DNA of 16,035 nucleotides from Planctomycetota bacterium (GCA_024275615.1 JAJRYU010000264.1:1-16035); one strand, 5' to 3'. Shown: positions 6,760-14,952, numbered from the stretch's first letter. Made by a program: numbers and translations. Notes: generated by a model from the letters alone, not told the origin.

Positions 6760-8712
6760 CTAATCTTCAATGATTGGCACTCGCGGGATAGCATCCAAGA
6801 ATGCGCGGCCATAGAACTTGTTGCGAATCCGAGTATCAAGAACAACGACCGTGCCACTGTCTGTCTCGGTACGAATGAGGCGACCAAACCCCTGCTTGAA
6901 GCGGATAATCGCTTCCGGCAACGCTAAGTCACGAAATGCTTTGCCCCCCTCTTCTTCCACAAGGCGGGCCCGGGCTTTTTGCAAGGGGGCCGTTGGCACT
7001 GAGAAAGGTAGGCGGGCAATAATAACGAGGCGCAGTTTGTCTCCTTTGACGTCAACACCTTGCCAAAAGCTATCTGTGCCGAACAACACCGAGTTATTTG
7101 ACTTTTGAAACTCCCGGATCATCATCGCACGAGGCATCTCTTCACCCTGTACAAAAATCGGGAACCCCAAGTCCTCGAGTCGCTGAGCGATACGATCACG
7201 AATGCGATTCATGAAATCATAGCTGGTAAACAGGATAAATGCCCCGCCTTGACTGTGTTCCAAATAGCCCAGGACAGCGTTCGCGCACCGTTGTTCATAG
7301 TCCTCATCATTGGAGGGTTCATTGAGCCAAGTCGGCACCCTAAGACGTACGTTTTTTTCGTACTCAAACGGCGAACCAAGCTGCAACTTCTCTGACTCTG
7401 TGCCGCCAATGCTGCGCGCGAAAAAATCCAGCCCGCCTTGGCGGCCCGTGGCCAACGTGGCACTGGTCAGAATGACTGTCCCAACACGATCAAAAAGCAA
7501 CTCCTTCAAAGTCTCGCTGACCTTGAGCGGTTTGCTTTGAATACTGACCGCGGCTCCGCGCATCCGCGACTCGGCCCAATGAACCGTACGGGCCTCAGCA
7601 CTTGGACGCAGAATCGTCTGTAGGGCTTCAACCATGCCGTCAACGCGAGTGATATAGGACTGAAACTCTGTTTCCTGTTCTTGCGAGCCACAATCGAGTT
7701 TGAGGTCAGACATTTCTGCGGCAAGATCCCGCAAGACAGGCGTCAAACAATCTTGAATCTGATTCTCGTCGGCAATCTCCCGGATTCCCCGCGGGCCAAC
7801 ACAAAACTGCGAAACCCCTTCGAAGAAAACATCTGCAGCATCTTCTACTTCGCCACAAAGACGGCGGGCTTCGTCTGCTCGATTGACGTATTGCAAGAAA
7901 CCAAGTCCCTTGTGACGCCTGTGTAACCTCATGAGAAGCAAACGAACCATGCGCTTGGTTAATCTGGCGCCGAAGTGTTCCAAGGCCACGGCTTCAAGAC
8001 TGTGAGCTTCATCGAAGATGGCAATATCATGATCAGGAAGGATCTTGGCACCTTTCGATCGCAAGACCAGATCGGCCAAATAGAGGCTATGGTTGACGAC
8101 GATGATGTCGGCATCTTGGAGGCGACGTCGGGCAGCATGATAGGGGCAATCATCGTCAAAATGGCCGCATGCTCGGCCTAGGCAATTGCCATGCTCTGAT
8201 TGGACTTGCTCCCAAATATCATAGGCCGGTGTTGGGAAGATCTCTTGTTTGGTTCCCTCTGCCCCTCGTTGGCGAAGAGAATGGAGAATCTGCCGCAATT
8301 GCTCGGCGGTCTCTGGCTCAACAGAAGCATCTGTGGCCCCTTGCATGGCCGCTTCCAAACGCCTGGGGGCAACATAATTGCTCCGCCCTTTAGCGACTTC
8401 CGCCCTAAAACCACCTGAAATGACACTCTGAAGCCAGGGAATGTCCTTCTGAATCAGCTGATCTTGGAGGCTTAATGTCTGCGTGGAGACCAAAACACGT
8501 CTCCCTTGCGGAATCGCAGTGAGAACCGCAGGCACCAAGTACCCCAAACTCTTGCCGACACCAGTGCCAGCCTCGACGATGAGGTGCTTCCGTTCAGAGA
8601 TCGCAGATGACACCGCATGGGCCATTTCGAGCTGTTGAGGGCGCAAACGGTAGTTTTCCAGCTGCCGACCAGCTGCTCCGTCTTCGCCAAAAAAACCTTC
8701 CAACTCGCTCAC
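6760..8712 (-). CDS. dinG: DinG-family ATP-dependent DNA helicase (XPD/Rad3 type)
   Basis: A 650-residue superfamily 2 helicase expected to unwind DNA 5'-3' at forks, R-loops or damage. GTG 8712 is chosen over an ATG at 8769 because AGGAG stands about five bases before it and family alignment begins here. Motifs seen in order: Q-like RPQQLEMA, Walker A AGTGVGKS (48-55), STQTLSLQDQL, DEAH (234-237), S-A-T (417-419), LFGTDSFWQGVDVKGD (motif V) and QGFGRLIR (motif VI, 607-614). The Fe-S domain is odd: three cysteines are present (C177, C182, C189 in CLGRACGHFDDDC), but the first one, expected in the N-Y-L-C-x-R-R context, is alanine (A115 in SNYVAPRR). There is no N-terminal exonuclease domain of the Gram-positive DinG type. 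It is divergent from the lipoprotein gene. Confidence 0.93.
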   Translation of the reverse strand: MSELEGFFGEDGAAGRQLENYRLRPQQLEMAHAVSSAISERKHLIVEAGTGVGKSLGYLVPAVLTAIPQGRRVLVSTQTLSLQDQLIQKDIPWLQSVISGGFRAEVAKGRSNYVAPRRLEAAMQGATDASVEPETAEQLRQILHSLRQRGAEGTKQEIFPTPAYDIWEQVQSEHGNCLGRACGHFDDDCPYHAARRRLQDADIIVVNHSLYLADLVLRSKGAKILPDHDIAIFDEAHSLEAVALEHFGARLTKRMVRLLLMRLHRRHKGLGFLQYVNRADEARRLCGEVEDAADVFFEGVSQFCVGPRGIREIADENQIQDCLTPVLRDLAAEMSDLKLDCGSQEQETEFQSYITRVDGMVEALQTILRPSAEARTVHWAESRMRGAAVSIQSKPLKVSETLKELLFDRVGTVILTSATLATGRQGGLDFFARSIGGTESEKLQLGSPFEYEKNVRLRVPTWLNEPSNDEDYEQRCANAVLGYLEHSQGGAFILFTSYDFMNRIRDRIAQRLEDLGFPIFVQGEEMPRAMMIREFQKSNNSVLFGTDSFWQGVDVKGDKLRLVIIARLPFSVPTAPLQKARARLVEEEGGKAFRDLALPEAIIRFKQGFGRLIRTETDSGTVVVLDTRIRNKFYGRAFLDAIPRVPIIED

Positions 8713-8821
8713 GTTTTCTCCTGGCACAAATTCTCTTCCTAAGCAATTTGCACCATGATAACATTCCACCGCGCCGGAAAGCGCAGAACGTGTTCACAGA
8801 AGGATTTGGGAGAATTCTTGA

Positions 8822-9244
8822 ATGTCCCACATGAAACTCGGAGCCCTGTTGGCGCTCTGTGTACTGGCTTTGGCTGCATGCAATACATCGGTCGAGTACA
8901 CGCGTGAACCACGCATCCTCTATCCAGAGGCCAGAGATCGTTACGAAGATGTTTCGCTGCACAAGATCTTTCACGACGGCAAACTGGCCGGCTACGCCGA
9001 CAAGAAACGCCTGAAAGACAATGACAGCAACGACCTAAATGATCGTTATGAGATTTTCATCCTCGATGCGAATCGTGACACCATCGGCTTCGTCACGGAC
9101 CACAATGAGGCTTATCGCCTTCAAGCCCACGGGCCAGCGGAAATGGTAGGCGTCAACACGGTGCTGGCGAAAAATGCCCAAGCCATCTTTGGTTGGAACC
9201 AGGGCAAGACCACACTGGAACGGATGGTCTACAGAGAAAACTAA
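8822..9244 (+). CDS. Small lipoprotein of unknown function
   Basis: A 140-residue protein with a lipoprotein signal peptide: MSHMKLGALLALCVLALAAC, lipobox L-A-A-C with the lipidated cysteine at residue 20. ATG 8822 has GGGAGA eight bases upstream; the second ATG at 8831 is too far from it. The mature part is charged and polar, with repeated short strands (HDGKLAGYADKKRL, RYEIFILDANRDTIGFVTD). This looks like a small beta-domain that would sit on the periplasmic face of a membrane. I do not recognise a named family. It has its own terminator (9268-9309) and is divergent from dinG across about 110 bases, so it is probably monocistronic. Confidence 0.82.
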   Translation: MSHMKLGALLALCVLALAACNTSVEYTREPRILYPEARDRYEDVSLHKIFHDGKLAGYADKKRLKDNDSNDLNDRYEIFILDANRDTIGFVTDHNEAYRLQAHGPAEMVGVNTVLAKNAQAIFGWNQGKTTLERMVYREN

Positions 9245-9267
9245 GCCCTCATTCCATTGAAATACCG

Positions 9268-9309
9268 CAAGAAGAGCCGCCCATCCCATGATGTGCGGCT
9301 TTCTTCTTG
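9268..9309 (+). terminator. Intrinsic terminator after the lipoprotein gene
   Basis: Arms CAAGAAG-AGCCGC and GCGGCT-TT-CTTCTTG pair over 13 bp with a two-base bulge around a 14-base loop, starting 23 bases after the lipoprotein stop. The 3' arm is T-rich (TTTCTTCTT). Confidence 0.75.
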
Positions 9310-9331
9310 ATCACTGGGGAAAAATCGACAT

Positions 9332-9370
9332 AAAAAAACGGGGCCGGCTTTCCGAAGAAAACCGGCCCCG
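9332..9370 (-). terminator. Intrinsic terminator of the RRM gene with UUCG tetraloop
   Basis: On the minus strand a 9-bp stem CGGGGCCGG / CCGGCCCCG continues, after one mismatch, into four more pairs closed by C(UUCG)G, an ultra-stable tetraloop, and is followed by seven T. It begins 23 bases after the RRM gene stop and faces the lipoprotein terminator. Confidence 0.92.
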
Positions 9371-9393
9371 AGGTGATTGGTTGGAATCGATTC

Positions 9394-9759
9394 CTACCAG
9401 CGATCGCCGCCGCCGCCACCACCGTAACCGCCACGGCCGCCGCCACCGCCGCCGCCGCCACCGTAGCCACCGCGTCCGCCACCACCGCCACCGCCACCAC
9501 CACGATTTTCGCGTGGCTTAGCAACGTTAACGGTCATTGCGCGTCCGCCCATATCCTTGCCATTCATGGCATCGATAGCTGCCTGGGCTTCTTCGTCGCT
9601 GCCCATCTCGACGAAACCGAAACCGCGTGGGCGGCCGGTGTCACGATCCGTGATGAGTTTGACGGACTGAACAGAACCGAATTCGCCGAATGCGACCTCA
9701 AGTTCGTTCTCTGTTGCGCTGAACGGCAAATTGCCGACGTAAAGTTTGTTCTCAGACAT
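9394..9759 (-). CDS. RRM RNA-binding protein with glycine-rich tail
   Basis: A 121-residue protein of the bacterial Rbp type: one RNA-recognition motif followed by a low-complexity tail. ATG 9759 is chosen because the RRM starts at once (MSENKLYVGNLPF) and GAGAGAA lies about five bases upstream. RNP2 is LYVGNL (6-11) and RNP1 is RGFGFVEM (45-52), with the aromatic residues that stack on RNA present. Residues 87-121 are almost only glycine with R, Y and D, arranged as two near-identical blocks of nine glycines plus R-G-G-Y, ending D-R-W. Such proteins in cyanobacteria are often cold-induced and bind mRNA; the same role is inferred here. It is monocistronic: a UUCG terminator lies downstream and a hairpin-rich leader upstream. 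Confidence 0.93.
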   Translation of the reverse strand: MSENKLYVGNLPFSATENELEVAFGEFGSVQSVKLITDRDTGRPRGFGFVEMGSDEEAQAAIDAMNGKDMGGRAMTVNVAKPRENRGGGGGGGGGRGGYGGGGGGGGGRGGYGGGGGGDRW

Positions 9760-9777
9760 GAGTTCTCTCAAAGAAAT

Positions 9778-9872
9778 GATCGCCTTTGCGATCGAGTCAA
9801 AACTGGACGCCCAAAGACGTCCCAAAAAACAGCCGTTGTCGTCCGCGAGAGAAGCCCGGCAGCGAAATCGCT
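9778..9872 (-). promoter_or_regulatory. Hairpin-rich leader of the RRM gene
   Basis: Three small perfect hairpins stand in a row before the RRM start: GATCGC-CTTT-GCGATC (9778-9793, about 20 bases from the ATG), GGACG...CGTCC (9805-9822) and AGCGA-AA-TCGCT (9861-9872). The first could influence access to the ribosome site. Whether all three are transcribed is unknown, since no clear promoter was found. Confidence 0.45.
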
Positions 9873-10444
9873 ATCTTGAAGGCAGCATACTCAAGCCCAG
9901 CTTTTCAGCCGATCTCAAGTCTCTTGGTCGAAAACGTCTTTGCCTCTTAGTCCCGGACTCGCCGCCCTCCTTGCCGAAGCAATTCGGAAGATCTCAGCAC
10001 GAGATTGAAGAAGCACCACAGGAATCAAGCCAAGGCTTGGTCCCTAACGAAAACTTGCGGATGCAAGCCTTCCCTATGTTCTAACGTCAAATTGCGTGCT
10101 CCAGCCATTCCAAAACAAGAAAAGATTGCATCTTTATGTGATTTGTGCTGAGAGCTCACCGTAAGTTTGCCCACAATCCAAGCTGTCGAATTGGGTCAAA
10201 TCGATCAAATTCGGCCGTTCTCGGCCGTTTCTGAATGAAACATCAGACAAAAACCATACGTTTGAGTCTTAGGATATTTGACAAAAGCGAGGAAATTGTG
10301 GCGACAAGGACGTTGAGCATATTGACTTAACTGCTTTTATACACAAAGCTTATGACGTTTGTCGCCAGGGTCATCGGCAGTGCCTTCCTTACATGACCGC
10401 CCGAACAGGTCTGTCTTCGCGTTTCGTTCACTGAGGTGCGATTC
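9873..10444. other. Gene-empty intergenic stretch, 572 bases
   Basis: No credible gene. A 112-codon plus-strand frame (9746-10084) crosses the RRM start antisense, has no ribosome site and looks random. Small structures seen: a perfect dyad AAAGAT-TGC-ATCTTT at 10121-10135, a direct repeat of CTCGGCCGTT-like units near 10212-10231, and nested arms GGTCAT...ATGACC at 10369-10398 after the cupin gene, without a T run. The part at 10240-10350 is AT-rich (for example TATACA at 10338) and could hold a promoter on either strand. A small RNA cannot be excluded. Confidence 0.55.
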
Positions 10445-11551
10445 TCAAGGCGCCAACATGGCCAATTCGCCCGGCAAGACGACATGAAGAAACTCGAGGT
10501 CTGAAGAAAAAAGTGTCATGGAAAACGAACAGTCTTGGGGAAAAACGAAGCTATCACCCTCAACCATGATTCCTCGTTTCACATTGTCAACCTCAAGAAC
10601 CATGGTTCCCGCGAGTATGAACACGAAAAAGAACTCCCTTGCACATCTGATTGGGCCGATGTGATGAGCGCTTGCGGGACGAACCACATAAGCTCCGGCC
10701 AAGCCTCGTGTGCCTTCGTTGATAAGAAGGTCCCGCGCTTCTATCCCTGGTGAAAACCAAGGCCCCCAAGAGGCGTTCTTGGCGACATGATTAACAAACT
10801 GTTGTCCTGAGAATTCACGCTCGGGATTCACCGTGGGTGTTGGCAATTCCATGTCGCGGTCGGCGTGAGTCTCATGCCCCGAAGGGCAACTCAATTCGAT
10901 GACATGAAGATCACCGGACGACTCCAGAACTCGATGACGAATCTCAGGTGGTTGAAGGATGCAGTCACCCGCTTCCATGAGGATAGGAGGCCCCTGGTCT
11001 TCCAAGACAACACGCACCCAACCCTTGTAGCAGTAGATCATTTGAAATTGGACAAGGTGATAGTGGACATAGTCTTTGAGAGGCCCAGCCTCTTCGACAT
11101 GAATGTGGGAAGCGCCGAACTTCCCGCCCAGCTCTTTGGGAATCAAATCACGGTAGCGCATGCCGACGCGGCCTTTGATCCAGGTGTCTTTGTCTTTCAG
11201 CTTGGTGATGACAAGTTCTTGTTGGTGCTCGGGAATATCAAGAGCTTGCCTTAACGGCAAAATTTCGATGGCCAGGCCCTTTGGGACTGCCAGCGCTTTC
11301 TTGCCCTCCTTAGCCAAGAGGAGATCGGTGCAGCGCAGTCGCAGGTGTGGCTTGGGTGCCAAGCTGCCGATTTCCAACCGAAGTCTTACACCCAATCCCG
11401 AGATGACTGCGACCCGAGGATTGTCGGCAGGAATGATCGTCTCAACGACGAAGCCAAGTTTTTCGACGAAGAAATCCAAGGTCTCGTCGAGCTCATCACA
11501 AGGAACAACGACTTCTGCAGAAAAAATGGGATAGGTGCGATCGTCAGCCAT
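10445..11551 (-). CDS. VOC (glyoxalase-fold) domain fused to two cupin domains
   Basis: A 368-residue soluble protein starting at ATG 11551, preceded by CAGAGAACG; the frame continues upstream to 11671 but would overlap the neighbouring gene's stop and has no ribosome site. Residues 5-110 fit a VOC/glyoxalase-fold module (IFSAEVVVPCDELDETLDFF, then LGFVVETIIPAD). Residues 145-225 are a cupin with metal ligands of the H-x-H type (VHYHLVQFQ, H163 and H165) and H206 in QPPEIRHRV. Residues 285-360 are a second cupin: H296, H297 and E306 are present, but the second motif (PQDCSFSMTL) lacks its histidine, so this half may be structural or ligand-binding only. The reaction is unknown; sugar, aromatic or small-acid metabolism are all possible. 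It lies 116 bases downstream of the sigma/CRD gene on the same strand. Confidence 0.8.
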   Translation of the reverse strand: MADDRTYPIFSAEVVVPCDELDETLDFFVEKLGFVVETIIPADNPRVAVISGLGVRLRLEIGSLAPKPHLRLRCTDLLLAKEGKKALAVPKGLAIEILPLRQALDIPEHQQELVITKLKDKDTWIKGRVGMRYRDLIPKELGGKFGASHIHVEEAGPLKDYVHYHLVQFQMIYCYKGWVRVVLEDQGPPILMEAGDCILQPPEIRHRVLESSGDLHVIELSCPSGHETHADRDMELPTPTVNPEREFSGQQFVNHVAKNASWGPWFSPGIEARDLLINEGTRGLAGAYVVRPASAHHIGPIRCAREFFFVFILAGTMVLEVDNVKRGIMVEGDSFVFPQDCSFSMTLFSSDLEFLHVVLPGELAMLAP

Positions 11552-11667
11552 GGTCGTTCTCTGTGCACACAAGATTGCCGACTTCAGTTGTCCGGCTGTC
11601 CTGAGATTACCATGCCACGGCCTAACTGATGCGGCTAATGAGTAGAAATTCGAACTCTGGATTTTTG

Positions 11668-14600
11668 TCAATCGAAGGAAAAGTCGTGGCGAACCACTTG
11701 AGGCTTGCCGACCTCACTCCATTCGATTGGCCCGTGGCGCTTGCGCTTGCCTTCGTCCTCAACAAGAACCCAAGCACGGTAACGCAGGCCCCGGGGTGCG
11801 ATCACTTGGTAGTTGCCGTTTTCATCCGTGCTGCCAAAGTCATTTTCTAAGACGACAAAAAGAGTGTATGCCTGGGTTTCGTGGATACCCACGACGTTGA
11901 CTTGGGCATTTTTGGAAGCCTGGCCAGCGACCAACACTTGCCCTTTTATCTTGGCTGCGGAAAGAACGCCCTGACGATTCCTAAGCGGCAAACGCACATG
12001 GAGTTGACTCGGGCTTGTCTTGGCCTGAATACCTACCTTCAAGGACATTGTCTTGGGTAACGTGCTCCTCCGTCGTGACCAAGAACGCGTCCATGGGATC
12101 GTCAAACCCAAGGTGTAGGAGCCAGGTTTTAGGCCCCGCAGTTGAAAACGCCCTTCATCATCAGAGGCACATAAAAACGATGGCCCCAAGTAGTCGCCGG
12201 ACAGGCTGGCACGAATATGAATACCCTTGACCGGCAACTTGCCGTCCCAATCGAGAAGACGTCCATCGATCTTGAGCCCGCTCAAGTCGATCTCAATATG
12301 CCAACCATCGCCAAGTTTCTTGGGAACATAAAAATTCCAGGCTGCGCCACCGGGAGCAACGATATCAATACTTGTACCCTCTTGACTTGGCACTTTGATT
12401 GGAATCTCGCCATTGGCAGCAATGGCAACGACTTTTCTGACACGACCTCCCCCCCACCGCGCCTTCCACCCCACAAGAGTTTCCTCCCCTTTCACACTGA
12501 GGTGCGGAAAAACCGAAGGCGCAGAAGAAGAGAGTGTCGCATCGATTCGTTTCAATTCTCCTGGGCCAAGTTCGATGTTAAACGCCGATTCGGCTAGGAA
12601 TGAACCCCGGGGCTTTGCGCCAGGCAAGAACACCTTGAAAGTGCCAGCTGGGAGGAAGGCAAAACGCACTTCACCTTCTTCATTCGTTGAAGTTCTCATG
12701 TTGCGCCGATCCAGGCCTTGGAAAATAACCGTGTGATCGCCCGAGGCACGTCCGTGGGAGTCCTGAACTTTGACCAAAATCTCCGCCAAGTGGGCGAGAT
12801 CAATATCAATCGATTGCGTGCGTTGGACCTCCACAACACGCCAATGTGAGATGTCCTTTATTAGTAGATGAAGCAGATACTTACCACGGGGGACCTTGAC
12901 GCGAAAATTACCCTTCTCATCCGTCGCCGTCGCATCAATCAAGTTCCTGCCATTGCCGCTCCATCCTCCCTGGGAGCTAAGCGCCAACACACTCACCGCG
13001 ACTCCTTTGATGGGATTTGAGTTTTGGCGCACGACACCGGTGAGATCACTCATCCTTCCAGGTCTGAGTTCGACGACAATGTCCTTCGTCGTCGACAGTA
13101 GATTCTCAACTTTCACCTGAGCGTCTTCATACCCCTCAGCCCACAACGAAACCATGTAGGTCTTATTACGCCACATTCCACGGATCGAGTCGTCAGAAAA
13201 CATGAACCCTTGAGTCCCGACAATCTCAATGCGGCCAAGCGGTGCGAAGACGCGCCCGGAAATTGAAAGAAAACCGTTTTGCAAGTCTCGGCTCAACAGA
13301 AACACGTCTTCGATGGGGATCTTGGTGACCGCATCTCGTACCAGAATCGTGGCCATTTTTCGGGCGGCAATCTGGTATGGGTTTTTCTTGTCATTGCCCG
13401 TCTTGAGTGAACTCATGACCGCCGAACGACGGCCACCAAAGTCCGCATCCGTCAGCATGTACCCTCGTGTCATGCATTGCACCACAACTTGGGGCGCACC
13501 GACCATGACTTCAAATGTCCCGTTGGGTGACGTCGTGGCTGTCCATCGTCCGCGATGGCTGGCCCTGCTTGGCGCACAGAAAGACAAAGTCACGGGCTCT
13601 TTGATGGGGTGTCCTTGGGGGTCGACAACAACCCCAAAGAGCCACTTTCCCGGCCACATGGTTACGACTTCGATAGCCTTGGCATCACCCACAACAATGA
13701 AGCGATCTTGGAATCCCTCGCGGCTGCAACGGAGTATTCCAGGACGATCTACAAGCGGAATATGGAATTGTCCATCCTTATCGCTCGTCGCACGCGCCAA
13801 GGGAAGGGACGTGGCACCAGGGGGCTCGCAAACCTCGACTTCAGCTCGCCCCGCTCGGGTGAGAGGCTCCAGTTTGCCAAGAAGCGCTGGCCATCCCTGC
13901 TGAGTCGGTGAACCGTCAAAATTCCATCTGGCTAGATGCCGCCACTTGCGCTGAAAATCAATAAGCGTTGTCTTGACGGGAGCGTAGACCGCCAAGTCTG
14001 CGCCCACGATAGGATCACCGGTTTCTCCATCAACAACTTTCCCTGTGAACAGTTCTTGAGAAGTACTTTCATCTCTAGCCGCGTCTGCGCCAAGTGGTTG
14101 CCCCTCCTTCACCGGCGACCTTCTTGGTTCACGCCTAGGCTTTGGGATGACTTCCTCTACTTCCGTCGTTTCAAAGTCCAAGGCGTCGTCCTCGGCAAGT
14201 CCCCTGCCCGCAATCCAAGTTACGATCGCCAGGGCAACAATGAGACCGCTCACAATGAGTGCTTTCTTCGCCACAATGAATCCTCCGAATACTGCGAGAG
14301 GTGTGCTTGTCACTAGGGCGGTATCTTGTACAGCCTTGGTGAGCACCACCGACCGCACAGCCGCCAATCCAGGGGTTGAGATCAAGATCGACACGGCGAT
14401 TCCTGCGGGAAGAAGTCCCTTGAGACGGTCCAGGCCACGATGAATCCGCACACGAATCGTGCCCGGATTTTCGTTAAGTACGTGGGCAATGTCTGCGGGA
14501 CAAAGTCCATGACGCAAGTGCAAAAGCAGAGTTAGACGATAGGGATCGTCAAGCTCATCAATGGCTGTGGTAACCGCCTGACGGTTCTCTCTAGCTGCCA

Positions 14601-14928
14601 AAGTCTCTAAGGGCGTAGTTCCCCCAGGTCTCTTGATCCGCGACCGATCGAGAACACGATTCATGGATCGTTTCTGGTTCTTGGCGTGATTGCTCAATAT
14701 GCCCACCAGCCAGGGCAAGAGCGGCCGCCCTAGATCATGGTCACGTGCACGTTGAATCACTGTCAGAAAAGTCGCTTGGACTAAGTCTTCAGCACTATCA
14801 GAGTCGTCAGCAAGGTGAATCGCCGTCAACAAGAGATCTGCTGCGGTGGCGTCAAACACGGCCGCCAAATACTTTGGCTCACGTGTTTGTTGGTATTTCA
14901 CGAAGGACTGTTCAATCTTGGTTCTCAT
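11668..14928 (-). CDS. Membrane-tethered ECF-like sigma factor fused to carboxypeptidase-regulatory-like domains
   Basis: A 1086-residue fusion starting at ATG 14928, four bases after AGGGG. Residues 20-90 are sigma region 2 (DDSDSAEDLVQATFLTVIQR, then LLPWLVGILSNHAKNQKR). Residues 115-172 are region 4 with the helix-turn-helix CPADIAHVLNENPGTIRVRI. Residues 174-220 hold weaker hydrophobic stretches, and 221-241 form a strong membrane helix after a K-K pair (ALIVSGLIVALAIVTWIAG). An acidic and then proline/arginine linker leads to about 790 residues of repeated beta-sandwich modules of the CRD type: FTGKVVDGETGDPIVGADL, LFGVVVDPQGHPIKEPV, DLTGVVRQNSNPIKGVAVSV, IDGRLLDWDGKLPVKGI and IKGQVLVAGQASKNAQV mark several. 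Orientation with the sigma part inside and the CRD array outside is inferred. No separate anti-sigma gene is near. A paralogue-like gene lies upstream. Confidence 0.88.
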   Translation of the reverse strand: MRTKIEQSFVKYQQTREPKYLAAVFDATAADLLLTAIHLADDSDSAEDLVQATFLTVIQRARDHDLGRPLLPWLVGILSNHAKNQKRSMNRVLDRSRIKRPGGTTPLETLAARENRQAVTTAIDELDDPYRLTLLLHLRHGLCPADIAHVLNENPGTIRVRIHRGLDRLKGLLPAGIAVSILISTPGLAAVRSVVLTKAVQDTALVTSTPLAVFGGFIVAKKALIVSGLIVALAIVTWIAGRGLAEDDALDFETTEVEEVIPKPRREPRRSPVKEGQPLGADAARDESTSQELFTGKVVDGETGDPIVGADLAVYAPVKTTLIDFQRKWRHLARWNFDGSPTQQGWPALLGKLEPLTRAGRAEVEVCEPPGATSLPLARATSDKDGQFHIPLVDRPGILRCSREGFQDRFIVVGDAKAIEVVTMWPGKWLFGVVVDPQGHPIKEPVTLSFCAPSRASHRGRWTATTSPNGTFEVMVGAPQVVVQCMTRGYMLTDADFGGRRSAVMSSLKTGNDKKNPYQIAARKMATILVRDAVTKIPIEDVFLLSRDLQNGFLSISGRVFAPLGRIEIVGTQGFMFSDDSIRGMWRNKTYMVSLWAEGYEDAQVKVENLLSTTKDIVVELRPGRMSDLTGVVRQNSNPIKGVAVSVLALSSQGGWSGNGRNLIDATATDEKGNFRVKVPRGKYLLHLLIKDISHWRVVEVQRTQSIDIDLAHLAEILVKVQDSHGRASGDHTVIFQGLDRRNMRTSTNEEGEVRFAFLPAGTFKVFLPGAKPRGSFLAESAFNIELGPGELKRIDATLSSSAPSVFPHLSVKGEETLVGWKARWGGGRVRKVVAIAANGEIPIKVPSQEGTSIDIVAPGGAAWNFYVPKKLGDGWHIEIDLSGLKIDGRLLDWDGKLPVKGIHIRASLSGDYLGPSFLCASDDEGRFQLRGLKPGSYTLGLTIPWTRSWSRRRSTLPKTMSLKVGIQAKTSPSQLHVRLPLRNRQGVLSAAKIKGQVLVAGQASKNAQVNVVGIHETQAYTLFVVLENDFGSTDENGNYQVIAPRGLRYRAWVLVEDEGKRKRHGPIEWSEVGKPQVVRHDFSFD

Positions 14929-14952
14929 GACGCCCCTACTTGTCTCGCCATA

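Noticed and set aside
4083..9405. Scattered GCGATCGC-like octamers reminiscent of the cyanobacterial HIP1 repeat.
   Set aside because: Only a few inexact copies, several inside codons; gene content does not point to a cyanobacterium.
9746..10084. A 112-codon plus-strand frame overlapping the start of the RRM gene in antisense.
   Set aside because: No ribosome site, no recognisable sequence, starts inside the real gene and shows no membrane or domain pattern.
11640..11672. A T-loop-like GTTCGAAT on the minus strand just after the sigma/CRD stop.
   Set aside because: The flanking bases pair poorly and a tRNA would have to start inside the coding sequence; no cloverleaf forms.
13229..13903. 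A 224-codon plus-strand frame inside the sigma/CRD gene.
   Set aside because: Antisense to an uninterrupted 1086-codon gene with recognisable domains; no start signal.
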